Assembly: GCA_944989445.1 (NCBI GenBank)
Contig: CALYLW010000125.1
Location: 124,001 to 188,000, forward strand
Direction: 5' to 3'
Length of the DNA: 64,000 nt
DNA from: Ampullaceana balthica
Taxonomy: Eukaryota; Mollusca; Gastropoda; Lymnaeidae
The notes beneath the pieces were generated by a model that was given only the letters and a program-made list of their open reading frames with translations, did no database searches and was not told the origin of the DNA. Position numbers and translations under genes: made by a program. This document shows, in pieces, positions 1 through 11,339 of this stretch (position 1 is its first letter; every line of letters starts with the position of its first letter).

Positions 1-56
1 ATCTTGAGTTATTAGGGAACAGACAGAGAGAGAGACAACAAATGCTCCTATATGTA

Positions 57-1600
57 TATACTAGGGGCAAGTACCCGGCTTTCCCGGGTTTAACAACAAC
101 TACAATAACAACAACAACAAAACGAAAACTACAACAACAACAGCAGCAACAACAACAAAGCAACAACAACATGAACTACATTGAAATTTTCACTCACTAG
201 GGGGCCTTGGGCCAAAATATAGGTTTTTTCCAAATATGAGCTTTATAAATGAGACTCATCATTAAACATTCAATTTCACGTGTACGCATGAAACTTTGGG
301 AAGTTGTTGAGTACTCTCCCGCAATGATAACATACGGAAAAAAAAATTAAATTATCTGCTCGATAGGATGCAAATAAACAGTTTAGTACGCTTCAACAGA
401 AAACCTTTTTTTATATCTGTAAATCAAAGTATGTATGTATGTATGTATGTCCTTTATAGCTGACTAAACCATTCATCCGATCGCCATGAAACCTTTGGAG
501 ACTTTTGAGTACGCTCCTGGGATGGTCACTGGCAACTTATTTTGCAAAATTTAACACTCATGGAGCGCCGGGGGCCCATAATATGATTTTTTTCTTATAT
601 GAGCTATGTAAAAATTAGTTTAAGCGTTAGCTATTAGGTAAATTGATGGATTTTAACCAAACTTTGTATATAACAACTTGGTAGCCAATATGAAAATACT
701 ATATGGCACTAATTTGCTAACGTCCATTTCTACGGGGCTGGGGGCCAAAAATGTCTTTTTTCATTAACGTTTAACATTTTATCCCCTCTTCAAGTATTAA
801 AGATCTAGATAAATATAGACAAATATATCCGCTATGAAATTGATTGAAATAAACAGGTATTTTGAACTTTACATGTTGCACTAATTGGGCCCTGGGGCCT
901 TAATGTCCTTTTTTTGCTTATATGAGCTAAATAAAAATTAGTTAATATGATGGCTACTGAGTAAATGAATGGATCTTAAGCAAACTTTGTATATGAAAAC
1001 TTGGTAGCACATATTAAAATAAAAAGGGCACTGCACGTCTAATGTCCAATCGTTTAGGGCTGAGTGCCCCATATGTCTTTTTTTTTCGAATGTTTTTGAG
1101 ATATTATTTGCCAACCTATTTTTAACGATCTTGAGAAATATATCCATGATGAAACTGAATGAAAATGAACAGCATTTTGAAATACACATCTTTCATCAAA
1201 ATGGGCTGGGTTTCCTTAATGTGTTTTTTCCTCATATTATGTAAAGAAAAAATGGTTTCATTGTTAGATAATGAGCAAATAACTGGATTTTGACCAAACT
1301 TGGTAAATAAACGCTTAAGAACGTATATTAAATTACTATAGGGCACTGTACTCTTATGTCCATTTCTTCGGGGCTGGGGGCCCTAAATGTGTTTTTTTCT
1401 AAAATTTTGAAATTGTATTCCCCATTCAATTTAACACGATATTGAGAAATATATGTAAGTATATTTATATATTTGTAATAATTTGATTGAAATGAACAGC
1501 TTTTCGAAAGTCATATGTTAAACAGATGGGCCCGGTGACCCTTTTCCTTTTTTACCTAGATCGTTGCAACGCACGACGGGTCTGCTGGTATATAATAAAA
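57..1600 (+). mobile_element. Helitron/Helentron-like non-autonomous repeat
   Basis: It opens with a hairpin-forming GC block (ACCCGG..CCGGGT near 75-91) followed by an AAC-rich tract, then a GTATGTATGTATGT run near 430, and ends near ACGGGTCTGCTGGTATA at about 1575-1592. Between 600 and 1560 lie three diverged head-to-tail units of roughly 315 bp, each carrying a 'tcc..ttc..ggggctgggggcc' block (near 730, 1055 and 1365) and a 'ccaaactttg' block. No protein survives. The GTATG run followed by a 'ccatgaaac(t)ttgg' segment is typical of animal Helitrons as I know them; the class is inferred from the ends and this layout, without a Rep/helicase. A related fragment lies at 44757-44940. Confidence 0.5.
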
Positions 1601-1718
1601 AAATTAGCAAAAATTTAAAAAAAATAAGAAAGAACCCAATGTCAGTAATGCTTAAACTAAGAACTTATTCTGCGATGTTTCATAACTTAAGTGTTCCAGC
1701 CGCGCTGTATAAGCTCTC

Positions 1719-2451
1719 TCAAAATGTCACCATCGATGACGATGACGAAGTGAACGTCAGAATTGCTAGAGCCAGCTCCACTTTCGGCAGGTTGTACGCT
1801 AATGTCTGGAACAGAAGAGGCATTACCATCCAGACTAAGCCGAAAGTGTACAGGGCTGTGGTGCTCCCCACACTGCTATATGCTTGTGAAACTTGGACTG
1901 TTTATCAGCGCCATGCAAGAAAGCTTAACCACTTTCATATAACAAGCCTCAGGAAGATTCTCGGCATAAAGTTGCAGAACAAAATTCCAGACACAGTGGT
2001 ACTGACCAGGGCAGGTCTCCCCAGCATCTTCACCCTCCTGATGCAGACCAAGCTTCGCTGGGCAGGGCACGTTGTCCGAATGCCAGACGAGAGACTGCCA
2101 AAGAGAATCTTCTATGGTGAGGTCCAGTATGGCCAGCGGTCCCACGGTGGGCAAAAGAAACGCTTCAAAGACACACTAAAAGCCTCAATGAAAGCGTTTG
2201 CCATCAATCCAGACACGTGGGAACGAGCTGCAATGGACCGATCCACCTGGCGATCTTCCATCCACGAAGGCGCCGTGTCATGCGAGGCAAACCGGATCAC
2301 AGCCGCAGAAAAGAAGAGGCAAGCCCGAAAGGCACATGCTGTCAACCCTCCAGGAGATGTCGCACTCGTCCCTTGTCCCTTCTGTTCCCGAACCTTCCGT
2401 GCAAGGATCGGCCTAATCAGCCATCTGCGCACGCACAGACACCCTCGATGA
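1719..2451 (+). pseudogene. 5'-truncated non-LTR retrotransposon, RT C-terminal region
   Basis: The frame encodes the region downstream of the reverse transcriptase palm of a LINE: a DDEVNVRIARAS..FGRL segment, LLYACETW, a KLRWAGHVVRMPDERLPK block and a basic tail. It ends with a zinc-finger-like C-x2-C-x12-H-x3-H motif just before the TGA at 2449. Similarity starts at about 1719, so the upstream part of the open frame (from 1564) is flanking sequence and not a genuine N-terminus. The palm catalytic motif is absent, so the copy is dead on arrival by 5' truncation, although its frame is intact and its GC content is well above the flanks, which suggests fairly recent insertion. The 3' untranslated tail probably runs to about 2515. 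I do not assign the clade with confidence. Confidence 0.8.
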
Positions 2452-2519
2452 CTAGAGTGGTCCTCGTCGTATCGACAGACGAACGAACTACTAATACGCT
2501 CTCTATATCATAAGCTCTC

Positions 2520-3616
2520 AAATTGTTTTTAGTATTGCATTAATACTTTAAAATGGTTCTTTAGTGAAATATGTAGTCAATAACAACAATAGTTCTGATA
2601 TAAACAAGAGAAAAGCGTGTATATCCAAAGTTATTTGCAATAAAAGCAATCAAAACGATAATGGCAATGCAAATCACAAAAGGGTTAAATACTTTACGCA
2701 CATTTCACACAAAGACCGTCAAATCTATAATTTTAAAACAAATATATATCATAAGGGGAATAGGAGTGCAGTAAAACTTTAAAATAATAAATTACAAGAT
2801 TCATAATATACGTAACTATATCTATTTTTCCAGTAGTGGTTTTAACTGCAACTTTTGATACTTCATTCTTCTTATATCCTGTATTTTTGTTAACTTATTT
2901 TGCCCACCATTCGTTTTCGTTTTGTGCTGTTTTATCTTTCTTTAACGCTATTTTTCCATGGTATAATATGTATTAAATAATGTAAATTTAATACTCCTTT
3001 TCATTTAGTTGAACTGAAAAAGACAACCTAAACTTTTAACCGTGTATTAGTCTATTAATAAAGTTTCAATGTGTTTTTTTTTCCACACAGTTAGTTTGTG
3101 AATCTGTATTTTTAAAGAAACGAAATAGAAAATAAAATAGAAAATTATCCTACACCATCGCCAAGCCCAAAGCTTAATGTATGCCAGCGCTGGAGATCCT
3201 TGAGCCCACAATTTGACCAATTCGTCTGACAAAATTTCGTAATCCAGATTTACTCTACACAGATTTTGAAATTTCTGAAATTGATTTTGAAAATAATATT
3301 GAGCCCAGTGTTAAAAGATGTGAAAAATTATAGACATTCAATAATTCAGAAGGCAAATATTGGATCCAACATCCAAAATGCTGTGAGTCATCAAGTTTAA
3401 ATTTGTGTTGCAATGCCCCTTATCAGGTAGGCCTATTATGCCTTAGTCAATTTGAAACAGCTGGATTTTTTTTTGTTTGCTATATGATGGAATTTATATC
3501 TAAATTGCAAGTTACATTAATATAGTCATTTCGTAAAACTACGGATTTTTAACCACTATTAAGGGAAGTCTTTGTAGTATATTTCAACATATAAAACCCC
3601 AGAAGAATAAATACAA
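2520..3616. other. AT-rich spacer, no gene seen
   Basis: Only short frames without splice context or recognisable motifs. A minus-strand 61-codon frame at 3047-3232 has no family signature. Confidence 0.6.
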
Positions 3617-3624
3617 ATTTTACT

Positions 3625-5043
3625 TAGGGCTGCGATAATTAACGATTAATTACTCGATTAATCGTTAAAAATTGTATCTATTAAATATCGATTAAATTAA
3701 TTTTAATCGATACAAATTCGATTAAAATTTAGGAAAATATTTTTAATTTTTTTAATTTTTAAACAAAATTAATTATTAATAATAATTTATATATTTTTAA
3801 CGTACGAACTTCTCCCGCGTTTTATTATAATTTATTAATTTATTTAGACATTGATTTAATCAAATAAAATTTAGTTCAAAATATTATTTTTTAAAAAAAT
3901 ATGTACATTACCTGTTTTTGTTACTTCCCTTGAGATGTTCAGTTTAATGACGTCATAAATGTTTATTTTTTTCTTTATCTTATCTTATCTGTTTACAGAC
4001 GCTCCTTCTATACAGAAGATTATTGCGTCCTACGCTTATCTATGGTTTGTGTTTAGTCCTGCATTTTTATTAGAGATTTAAATGTTGATAAAGTGTTGGT
4101 TTTCCTGGATTCTTCAGGCAACCCATTCCACGCCCGAATTCCGGACGGGAAGAAGGAAAACTTGTATGTGTTTGTTCTTGCATACGGAATAAGAAAGGTG
4201 TTTTTATCCTTATGTCTATCTGAGGGTTGTATTAAGTTATCTTTGTGTTGTTTTTCTAAATTAGAATTAATTGCTTTATCTATGATTACTACTTTGCTTT
4301 TGGTTCTTCTATCCTCTAGTGTTTCAAGGTTTAATGATTTAACTAATGGTGTTATTCTTGTCAGTTTCGAATATTCTCCAGTAATGAATCTGGCAGCTCT
4401 TTTTGTGAATTTGTTCTAGTTTATCAATGTTTTCTTTGGTGGATGGGTCCCATACAGAAGATGCATATTCTAGTACAGGTCTCACCAAAGTGAGGTAGCA
4501 TTTTAGTTTTATATCTCTATTACATTTGTTAAAGTTTCTTTTTATAAAGCCTAAGGTTTTGTTTGATTTTTTAATAACTTCTTTGACATGGGGATTCCAT
4601 GATAGTTTCTCATTTATTAAGACTCCTAAGTATTTTGCATCTTTAGTTTGGGTCAGTTCTTTTCCATGAATGTAATATTTTGAATTTGTTTCTTTTTCTT
4701 TGTTACTGTTAACAGTTGACACTTTTCTGTGTGGAAAGACATACTCCAGTTAGTTTCCCATTTTATCAATTCATCTAAGTCTTTTTGTAAAATTTTGCTG
4801 TCTTGTTCTGATTTAATTGTTCTATAGATTATACAATCATCAGCAAATAACCTAACTTTTGTACCTGTTTAGATGTTGTTGGGTAAATCATTTATATAAA
4901 TTAAAAAGAGTAAGGGACCTAGCACAGTTCCTTGTGGAACTCCTGAGTTAACCTTTATTCGAAATGAACGATTAATTCATGAAATTAATTGTTAATTTTA
5001 CAAAAATTAACGATAATATTTAAATTAATCGTTTCCTGCCCTA
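3625..5043. mobile_element. hAT-like transposon remnant with target duplication
   Basis: The ends are inverted: TAGGGCTGCGATAATTAACG on the left, and TAGGGCAGGAAACGATTAAT read inward from the right. They are flanked by 8-bp near-identical repeats, ATTTTACT (3617-3624) and ATTTTAAT (5044-5051). An 8-bp target duplication with TAGGG ends fits the hAT superfamily. The subterminal regions are rich in ATCGATTAAT-type palindromes. No transposase is visible; much of the interior is a reverse-strand LINE fragment that inserted into it. Confidence 0.6.
3972..4965 (-). pseudogene. CR1/Jockey-type LINE fragment, RT palm to 3' end
   Basis: Reading the minus strand from about 4960, the palm appears as [20 protein letters not shown], then an RLFADDCIIYR segment with the FADD catalytic pair, then SWNPHVKEVIKK, LVRPVLEYASSVWDP and a terminal YARTNTYKFSFFPSGIRAWN..LP block that stops at about 4047. 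The 3' end finishes in an (AGATA)-type microsatellite tail at 3972-3995. Damage: a stop soon after the YINDLP motif, and a frame change inside the lysine-rich stretch near 4700, so the FADD part and the C-terminal part are in different frames. The endonuclease is missing. Fragments of the same family occur at 16930-17745, 42385-42640 and 42838-43690. Confidence 0.85.
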
Positions 5044-5051
5044 ATTTTAAT

Positions 5052-6165
5052 ATAGCTATTTTAATTACATTTAAAATTACCTCCATTGCTTTTAGTAAAC
5101 GTTTTTCCAAGTGAATTGGATTTTTCGAATCTGTAAAGAATTTATATAGTGACAGGAATTGAATTGTTGTTCCTGAATTTTCGGCTAACGATTGTACAAG
5201 TTCTACTCCGTCGAAAAGTTCCATTTGTGAACAATTTATGCTGAATTCCTAGATAAATAAGATAATATGATGTTGGAAGTCAAAGCAAAATAACATTGTC
5301 TGAACCTTAGTAAATATATTATAGCAATATCAGAATTTAGTAAATAAAGATAATGAAATTAAATTATTAGTAATAAAATGTATTTTCTAAATATTAATTC
5401 ATAATGTGTTAGTTTATAGCTTCCTGATAAACACAAGCAAAAAATATATTAAAAATCAATGAAATTTTTGCACTGTTACGAATTATAAAACTATTTTTTT
5501 TCAAATTTAAAACAAAAGAACATGCATCAAAAGTGTTGTTTGAAGATACACTAAATGTCTCTAATTTAATTAATCGTTGACTTATACATTAGTACGAGGA
5601 GTCTTTGACAATAATTTACCTTCAATCCCTGCTGATTTTGTATTAATCTCATCACAGATTCTATGAAGTTATATTTCCTTTGGAATCTAAATCTGTTAAT
5701 TTGCGAATAAGATATCGCGATTTTTGTCAATTTCGCATTATCTAACGACTCTGCGAAAGTCATAAAGTTTTCGGCAATTTCTTCAGTAGTATCCTTAGAT
5801 AATTTCAGAAATATGTCTACTTCTTGAAGAAAATACTGGAACATTTTCATGTAACTTATTGCACACTTCCCTAAATAGAATTAAATATGAATTGGCTTCA
5901 TTGGAAAATGTATGATGTAAATTGATGACAAGCGAAAGATATAGAACAAACGTATACGAAAATCAGATGCAAGCAAATTATGAATGTTTAAATATTGTGT
6001 AATGCAATGACACAACTTAACAATGAAAGTTTAGATTGATAAATAGGCTCATTTCATGTTAAATGAATATAAGATGCACATCCCCTTTCATCAAAATGTG
6101 TATAAAAGTTAAGATAATCTCCATCATTATACACAGGTACAGTCTCAGCAACAACACTTTACGTT
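5052..6165. other. AT-rich spacer, no gene seen
   Basis: Short minus-strand frames at 4985-5224 and 5566-5850 lack recognisable domains and splice context. I see no structured repeat. Confidence 0.5.
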
Positions 6166-6175
6166 AAATCCTCTA

Positions 6176-6222
6176 GAGGTCTTATCTATTACAGACGCTC
6201 ATTCTCTACAGAAGATTATTGC
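6176..6222 (-). mobile_element. Small LINE 3'-end scrap
   Basis: CTTATCT..TACAGACGCTC followed by ACAGAAGATTATTG matches the 3' untranslated end of the CR1-type LINE seen at 3985-4027, in the same (minus) orientation. Only a few tens of bases remain. Confidence 0.5.
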
Positions 6223-6461
6223 TGTTAGATTTACAACATACAAGATGTTCAAGATACAAGATATTTATTGCGTATTGCCTTTACCTACTGTTATGTTACC
6301 GACCTAGCTTCTGCAGGTTAAAATATTGTGTATTTATATTTTTGTCATAGTTTATTTCTTTGGTTAATTTCTTTATACATTAATTTTTCGTTTTAACCTA
6401 GTAATTTTCCTTTAAAAAGGTATAGGTTAAGTCTCATTAAGTTAAAATGTAATAGTACTAA

Positions 6462-6838
6462 TTATGACACATTTATATTACCGTACCGCTACACAAACAT
6501 ATAAATCTAGTTTACCGGACCAATACGGGAGAAGACAAAATCTATATCACCGTACCGCTACACGATCATACATCATCTGTTTTAAGGTACCGCTACACAA
6601 GCATACATATCTATATTACGGCACCACTTCACAAGCATACATATATATATTACCGAATCGCTAAAAAGCATACAAATCTATTTTACCGTACCGTTACACA
6701 AGCATACAGAGCCATCTAACCGTATGGCTACACTAGCATGCACATCTATAATACCATACCACTACACAAGTATACACCCTCTCTATTGCCGTACCGCTAC
6801 ACATGAATACAACATCTATATTACTGTACCACTTGACA
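6462..6838. repeat. Diverged minisatellite, about 34-35 bp unit
   Basis: About eleven imperfect units built around 'tattaccgtaccgctacacaagcata'. Units differ by many substitutions, so the array is old. Its right edge abuts the minus-strand F-box exon, and the exon's apparent reading frame runs out into the array. Confidence 0.8.
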
Positions 6839-8284
6839 GTGGAAGCGCTGTCTCTGACTTATAAAAGGTACCCATCTGACCGTCTCCAATATATTTTCGA
6901 CAGTCAAAGTGGATGATCCTCTTTCTCCATAGAGTGGGATCCTTGAAGACATCATTCCAATGCTTACAAGACTTAGGAAAAAATAATAAAAAACAAAGAT
7001 ACAAAAAAGTAAATAAATGTTAAAAATTATCAAAGTAGATTGAAAAAAGAATTGTGTAAAATTAAGGCCGTAAATATTTTTTATGATATTTCTTTGCAAA
7101 GATACAAATATATACCTTTTTTACCATAAAAATGATTTCATCGACCCATCATAAGATCAAATATAATACTATAAATTATATAGATAGAAACGAATATTAG
7201 TTCCTAATTATTATTCTTTCTTGGGGTTGGGGGGGTAAATTAATATAAAGTAGATTACATATTTGAAAATAAAAACAAATACAAATATACTTTTGTTTTT
7301 CCCCACCCACGTAGTGTTTTCTCGTTTCAATTTTCATATTTATACAACTACCGCTAAAATGCAAAATACATTTTTTTTACTTTGCAAATTCTCTCTATTA
7401 TAGCGTCAATATTTAAAGAGCGTTAACATTTTTAAAAATACTACAAATTAATTTTACTTAAATCCCGTAAAAATACAGTCATGCTCGTGGCCAAATAGAA
7501 ACACAATCTCTACATTCAAGGCTTTAATAAATACAGGGAAAAGTTTTATTTCTTAAACTACCAAAGCAAACTAGCTAGTCTAATTTTCATTATGTGCTTC
7601 CAATTAGCAAAAGAACACGCAATGAAACTTTCAGAAGGGTGACACCCTTGAGTTGGTTCAATTTAATGATCCCATATCTAGCGACACTCCTTGAATAGTA
7701 GGCTCGTTGGCCAAGGTTGCAGCTAGTCGAAGAAGGAAAAATCCGTGGAAGGCTCTCTCGAATGTGTTAATGGGTGCCGAGGCAGGCCCCTCAGAGGGGC
7801 CCGTTCCGATGGGGGGGGGTCCCCTAGCTTTTAGTTCCCCTGAGGGGGGAGCATTGTCACATGGAGAGTTTTACGGGAAGCTCTATATAGAGTCTTATGC
7901 TTAGGTGCTGCTGATACCATTCGACATTTAGGATATTGCGGTGCTTCCACACATGACGAAAAGCCTCAGCATCGTCAACACGCAAGTCTCCTAAAAATGT
8001 CAATTTGTTTGCCGCCACATCCAAGTTTTTATCCTATCCACCAATCAACATTAGGTGTATCCGCGATCGCAACAGTTGGCGTAAATTAAAGCGATTGTCA
8101 ATTATTAATTGACATTTTGCGGTATAAAATTCATTACCTTGGCCATGTCAACTCTATCGGGATCCCCCAGGTACCGATACACGTTCAGTAAAACGATGTC
8201 GGGAAGATTGTTCCACGATGGGGGATCTGGTTTAGTGGGGGTCTCTTGTTCAAACAATGTGTTGAATTTTATTCTTTTCGCCAT
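6838..8284 (-). CDS. F-box protein, N-terminal exons
   Basis: Exon 1 (8284 down to 8138, 49 codons) starts MAKRIKFNTLF and contains the first half of an F-box, WNNLPDIVLLNVYRYLGDPD (residues 24-43), ending AAG|GTAATG. Exon 2 begins at 6971 after a pyrimidine-rich tract and CTAAG; it is in phase 0 and continues the F-box as SCKHWNDVFKDPTLWRKR. Joined, the two halves give a complete F-box, the Skp1-binding module of SCF ubiquitin ligases. The start codon is the first ATG in frame and lies just before the domain. The exon 2 donor is uncertain (GTACCT near 6863 or GTACAG near 6838), and no substrate-binding domain is visible, so the subfamily is unknown; later exons should lie below 6838. The intron contains an unassigned GC-rich segment at 7700-7905 and a possible second F-box-like frame at about 7905-8030. 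Confidence 0.7.
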
Positions 8285-8289
8285 TTCGC

Positions 8290-9045
8290 TTCGTAAAATG
8301 ATGATAAATTCTGTTAAAATTATTACAAAGAGTTTTAAATCACAGTTTACAATTGTGTATCAATTAAATGTTTTTGGTGCGGCACGATTCTTGGAACATT
8401 GTTGCTAAATGGTGCTTCAAATTTAGTATTAGTTTTGAGGGAAATACCAAAGTAAATGCAAAAAGATAATGAAGAAACTTTACGATTAGAATTAAACATA
8501 TTCTGAAAAAGTAACATTCGATTAATTTAAAACTATCATAAAGGTTAAAAAAAATAATATTTACAATTAAACTGTTGAAGAATCTAAATCTAAGCTTTAA
8601 GAAATATATGTAAATACAACTCGTATACCGTCATTTGGAATTTTTAAATTAACCAAGATATAGGATAAAACACGCTTGCTTTCTACGAAGCACCTAGGAA
8701 TAAAAAAAAAGTGTTGGATTTAACTGGAGCCGAAAATATTGTGTTAAAAATTGTGATATAAAATTTATTATTTCACTAATGCCAAATATATTTGTCGAAT
8801 TTGTAAATTTACCAAAAATTACAATATTACATTTTGCTAAAGATTCATTGAAATTTGTACACGTAACACTACATAACTTTGTTTGCTCTTTTGTAAACAA
8901 TAAAATGTCATTGGTTTTTGTCATCATTTGAAGCCACAGTCTTTTACGTTTAAAAAGAGCAGCACATATTTTCCGCTTTTCTTATAGAAAAATTATGCCG
9001 TTCTTAACTACACAAAAAAAAACAAGAAAAAAAACCAGTCAATTA
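8290..9045. other. Upstream of F-box gene, no other gene seen
   Basis: AT-rich. It presumably holds the F-box gene promoter, but I see no clear TATA box or other core element. The minus-strand frame at 8694-8927 has no recognisable motif. Confidence 0.5.
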
Positions 9046-9048
9046 TTT

Positions 9049-9110
9049 AAGACTAGCGGACCCTCGGCGTAGCATACACCGCAAAATGGCTCATTGATGA
9101 GTGAAGACTT
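9049..9110 (+). repeat. Copy of GCGGCGTAGCATACGCCGC palindromic repeat end
   Basis: ACTAGCGGACCCTCGGCGTA followed by GCATACACCGC and 'tggctcat' matches the end sequence at 36849 and its inverted partner near 37345. The imperfect palindrome around 'gtagcatac' suggests a hairpin at an element end. The other end of this copy is not identified. Confidence 0.5.
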
Positions 9111-9249
9111 CGTGAAAGACACAGTTTTCCAAATGGACCGATTTTGATGACACAATTGTGTTTGCGTAAAACGATGCGGAACTTTGGAGAGAGCTACATG
9201 CAACATAACTGTCAGTGACTGAAGAACTGTTTTGGTAGATAGACGCATA

Positions 9250-10470
9250 TCTTTTTTAAAATCTTTCCCTATGCCATATTAATTGCTTTAGCAAAGACTA
9301 ATCTAAGAGGGTAGTGTCACCGTGTAAAAGTAAAAGGTAAATTTGAATCTGATGGCGTGAATGAAATCCGCGGAATACCGACAGTTGGTGCGGTATCAGC
9401 TGCAATAGTTCGACAGTAACACATTGTTGTGAATGTTAATAAAAGTCAGTCTAGTGCCATTACACAGCAACTAGGGTCAGTTTTAAGTTAAACGCGACTT
9501 TACGTGTGTAGAGCAGACCAAAGCCACACTGTATGGAGGGGAATGGTCATAGACAGCACACTGAACTGGAAAACGTTGCGTTGTATGGTCTGGAACGTTC
9601 ACCGGAAGCACCCTGGACTTGCACATTGAACGAGGGTAAGGCAACCTATGACAATCGAAGGACTGATACCATCCTATACTATACACTTACAAATTTTGAT
9701 GTCCCGTAAGAACTTGATATGCCTTCTGCCTCAGTCAATGAATCTGTGCTATGAATTCTGAATTCTGATGTCTCCCAAAAACTTGAGTTTCCTGTTGCAT
9801 CTGTCATCAAATACCATAATGTTAAGGTATTTTTTCTAATATTGGCACGACAACACAAGGCAGGCTATAACTCATCAACCAACGAGGAATTTGTAAAAGT
9901 TTAAATTATCTCTGCAACTACAAGGCACGTCGTCCTTCTTCAACATCAATGGTGAACCTCTATACTATCTCGACTCCTAACCATCAATATGTCACACCCA
10001 TTAATACCGCGTCCACTATAAAGGAGATTCAATATAATAATCAACCCAGTTAAAACGAGCATAAACATTACTGATTTGGAAATCTCCATTAACCTCTATT
10101 ATTTCCTCGACAATGGGCCATTACTTTACTTACATGAGTCAAACAAGTTTCCGTCTACTAAAATAAACCGTATTGGACCGTGAGTTGTATTACTTCGTGA
10201 GTAAAACTTTTTAATAGTTTGGGTTTACATCCTCGATTGGGATGGTATTGGTTAGAGTTTATCATAATTGAACAAAATGCTTACAATAGTAGTTTTATTG
10301 CGTTTTGAATGAGAATGCATTCTAAAAAGGAGTCATTGGATTGTTTCTTTATTTTTCTGAAAGGGGCTTTACAGCAGGTCAAGACTGCAGGTGTATTATT
10401 CACAGTGCCCTCCCTTGATACTCCGGGACTAAATGGATACGATACACTTCTCCATGAAGGTTAAAAAGAA
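9250..10470. other. Spacer, no gene seen
   Basis: Short frames only, with no splice-consistent exon and no clear repeat. Confidence 0.5.
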
Positions 10471-10473
10471 ATT

Positions 10474-10820
10474 AAACAACCCCGTTAAAACAAAGTTTTT
10501 GACTATAAATCCATTATATATGAGACATAACTAAAATATTGATTATGTTCACACGCGTCAAACATTTGCAGACTGAAAACCGGCTGATCTCCCTTTGCTG
10601 TAAAAAAAACGGTGTGGTCACGGATGGCTGGACTTAACTGATCGTGACACGTGACTTAAACATAGCAGGCCGCTTCATATAGTTATATAGAGATGCATTA
10701 ATTTAACGTTGGTACCTTCGATCCATCTGAAATTTTATTTTAGTACTATGCATTGTTAGATGACACAAGTCTATGTGTAAAATTTCAGCTCGATAGCATC
10801 ACAGGAAGCATGTCATTTTT
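10474..10820 (-). mobile_element. Family A repeat, reverse-oriented partial copy
   Basis: Read on the minus strand it has the family A end (ATGGATTTATAGTCAAAAAC then the 'aaaacggggtt' tail) and, at 10680-10760, the 'tgcattaatttaa..gta..ttcgatc..tctgaaattt' core. It is diverged and joins almost directly, in opposite orientation, to a family B copy that starts at 10828. Confidence 0.65.
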
Positions 10821-10827
10821 TATTTTT

Positions 10828-11330
10828 AAATCCTTTATATTAACTCGTGGTGTCTGCGGCCGACCGACCTTGCTTGCTTGCTTGTCGCCAAAACTTTTAA
10901 TCGATTTTTAACCCACTTGCTCGCAAGATAGCGAGCTGAAATTTTGCAGGCAGTTTCGTACCGATGATAAAAACAATGTATCAAAATTTCAGATCGATCG
11001 CATGTACCGTAATTAAATTATTGATTTTTTAGATTATTTTATTTATTCCTATGTATCATGCTATTTTTTGAGATAGAGCGTCGCGGTGCGTATTATATTG
11101 AACAACCTTTCTGTCGCGCAATAAGGTGCGTATTTTATTGACAGCTCTTTTTATAAACATATTCCTGATCGGTGCGCATTATATTAAACATGTTTTACGA
11201 CACAAGTGCAATTTTGTATTTCTGGATGGTCTGGCGCTGCGTATTATAATGAACATTCTTTTAATTACTTCTCGTACATAAAGGATTTATAGTAAAAAAC
11301 TTGGTTTTTTACGGGTTTTTCTTATTATTT
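10828..11330 (+). mobile_element. Family B interspersed repeat, full-length copy
   Basis: A non-coding element of about 500 bp. It starts AAATCCTTTATATTAACTCG, has a TTGC-rich block, a 'gagctgaaattttgcagg' block, TTTCAGATCGATCGCATG, several 'ggtgcgtattatattgaac' motifs, and ends CATAAAGGATTTATAGT..ACTTGGTTTTTTACGGG. The start and the AAGGATTT near the end are inverted relative to each other. Near-identical copies lie at 47538-48045 and 55058-55555. Confidence 0.8.
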
Positions 11331-11339
11331 TTCATCCCG

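Noticed and set aside
2112..2432. Minus-strand and shifted frames across the LINE at 1719-2451
   Set aside because: Shadows of the plus-strand reverse transcriptase frame, which carries the recognisable motifs.
4093..4419. 108-codon plus-strand frame
   Set aside because: Antisense to the CR1-type LINE whose C-terminal motifs are clear on the minus strand.
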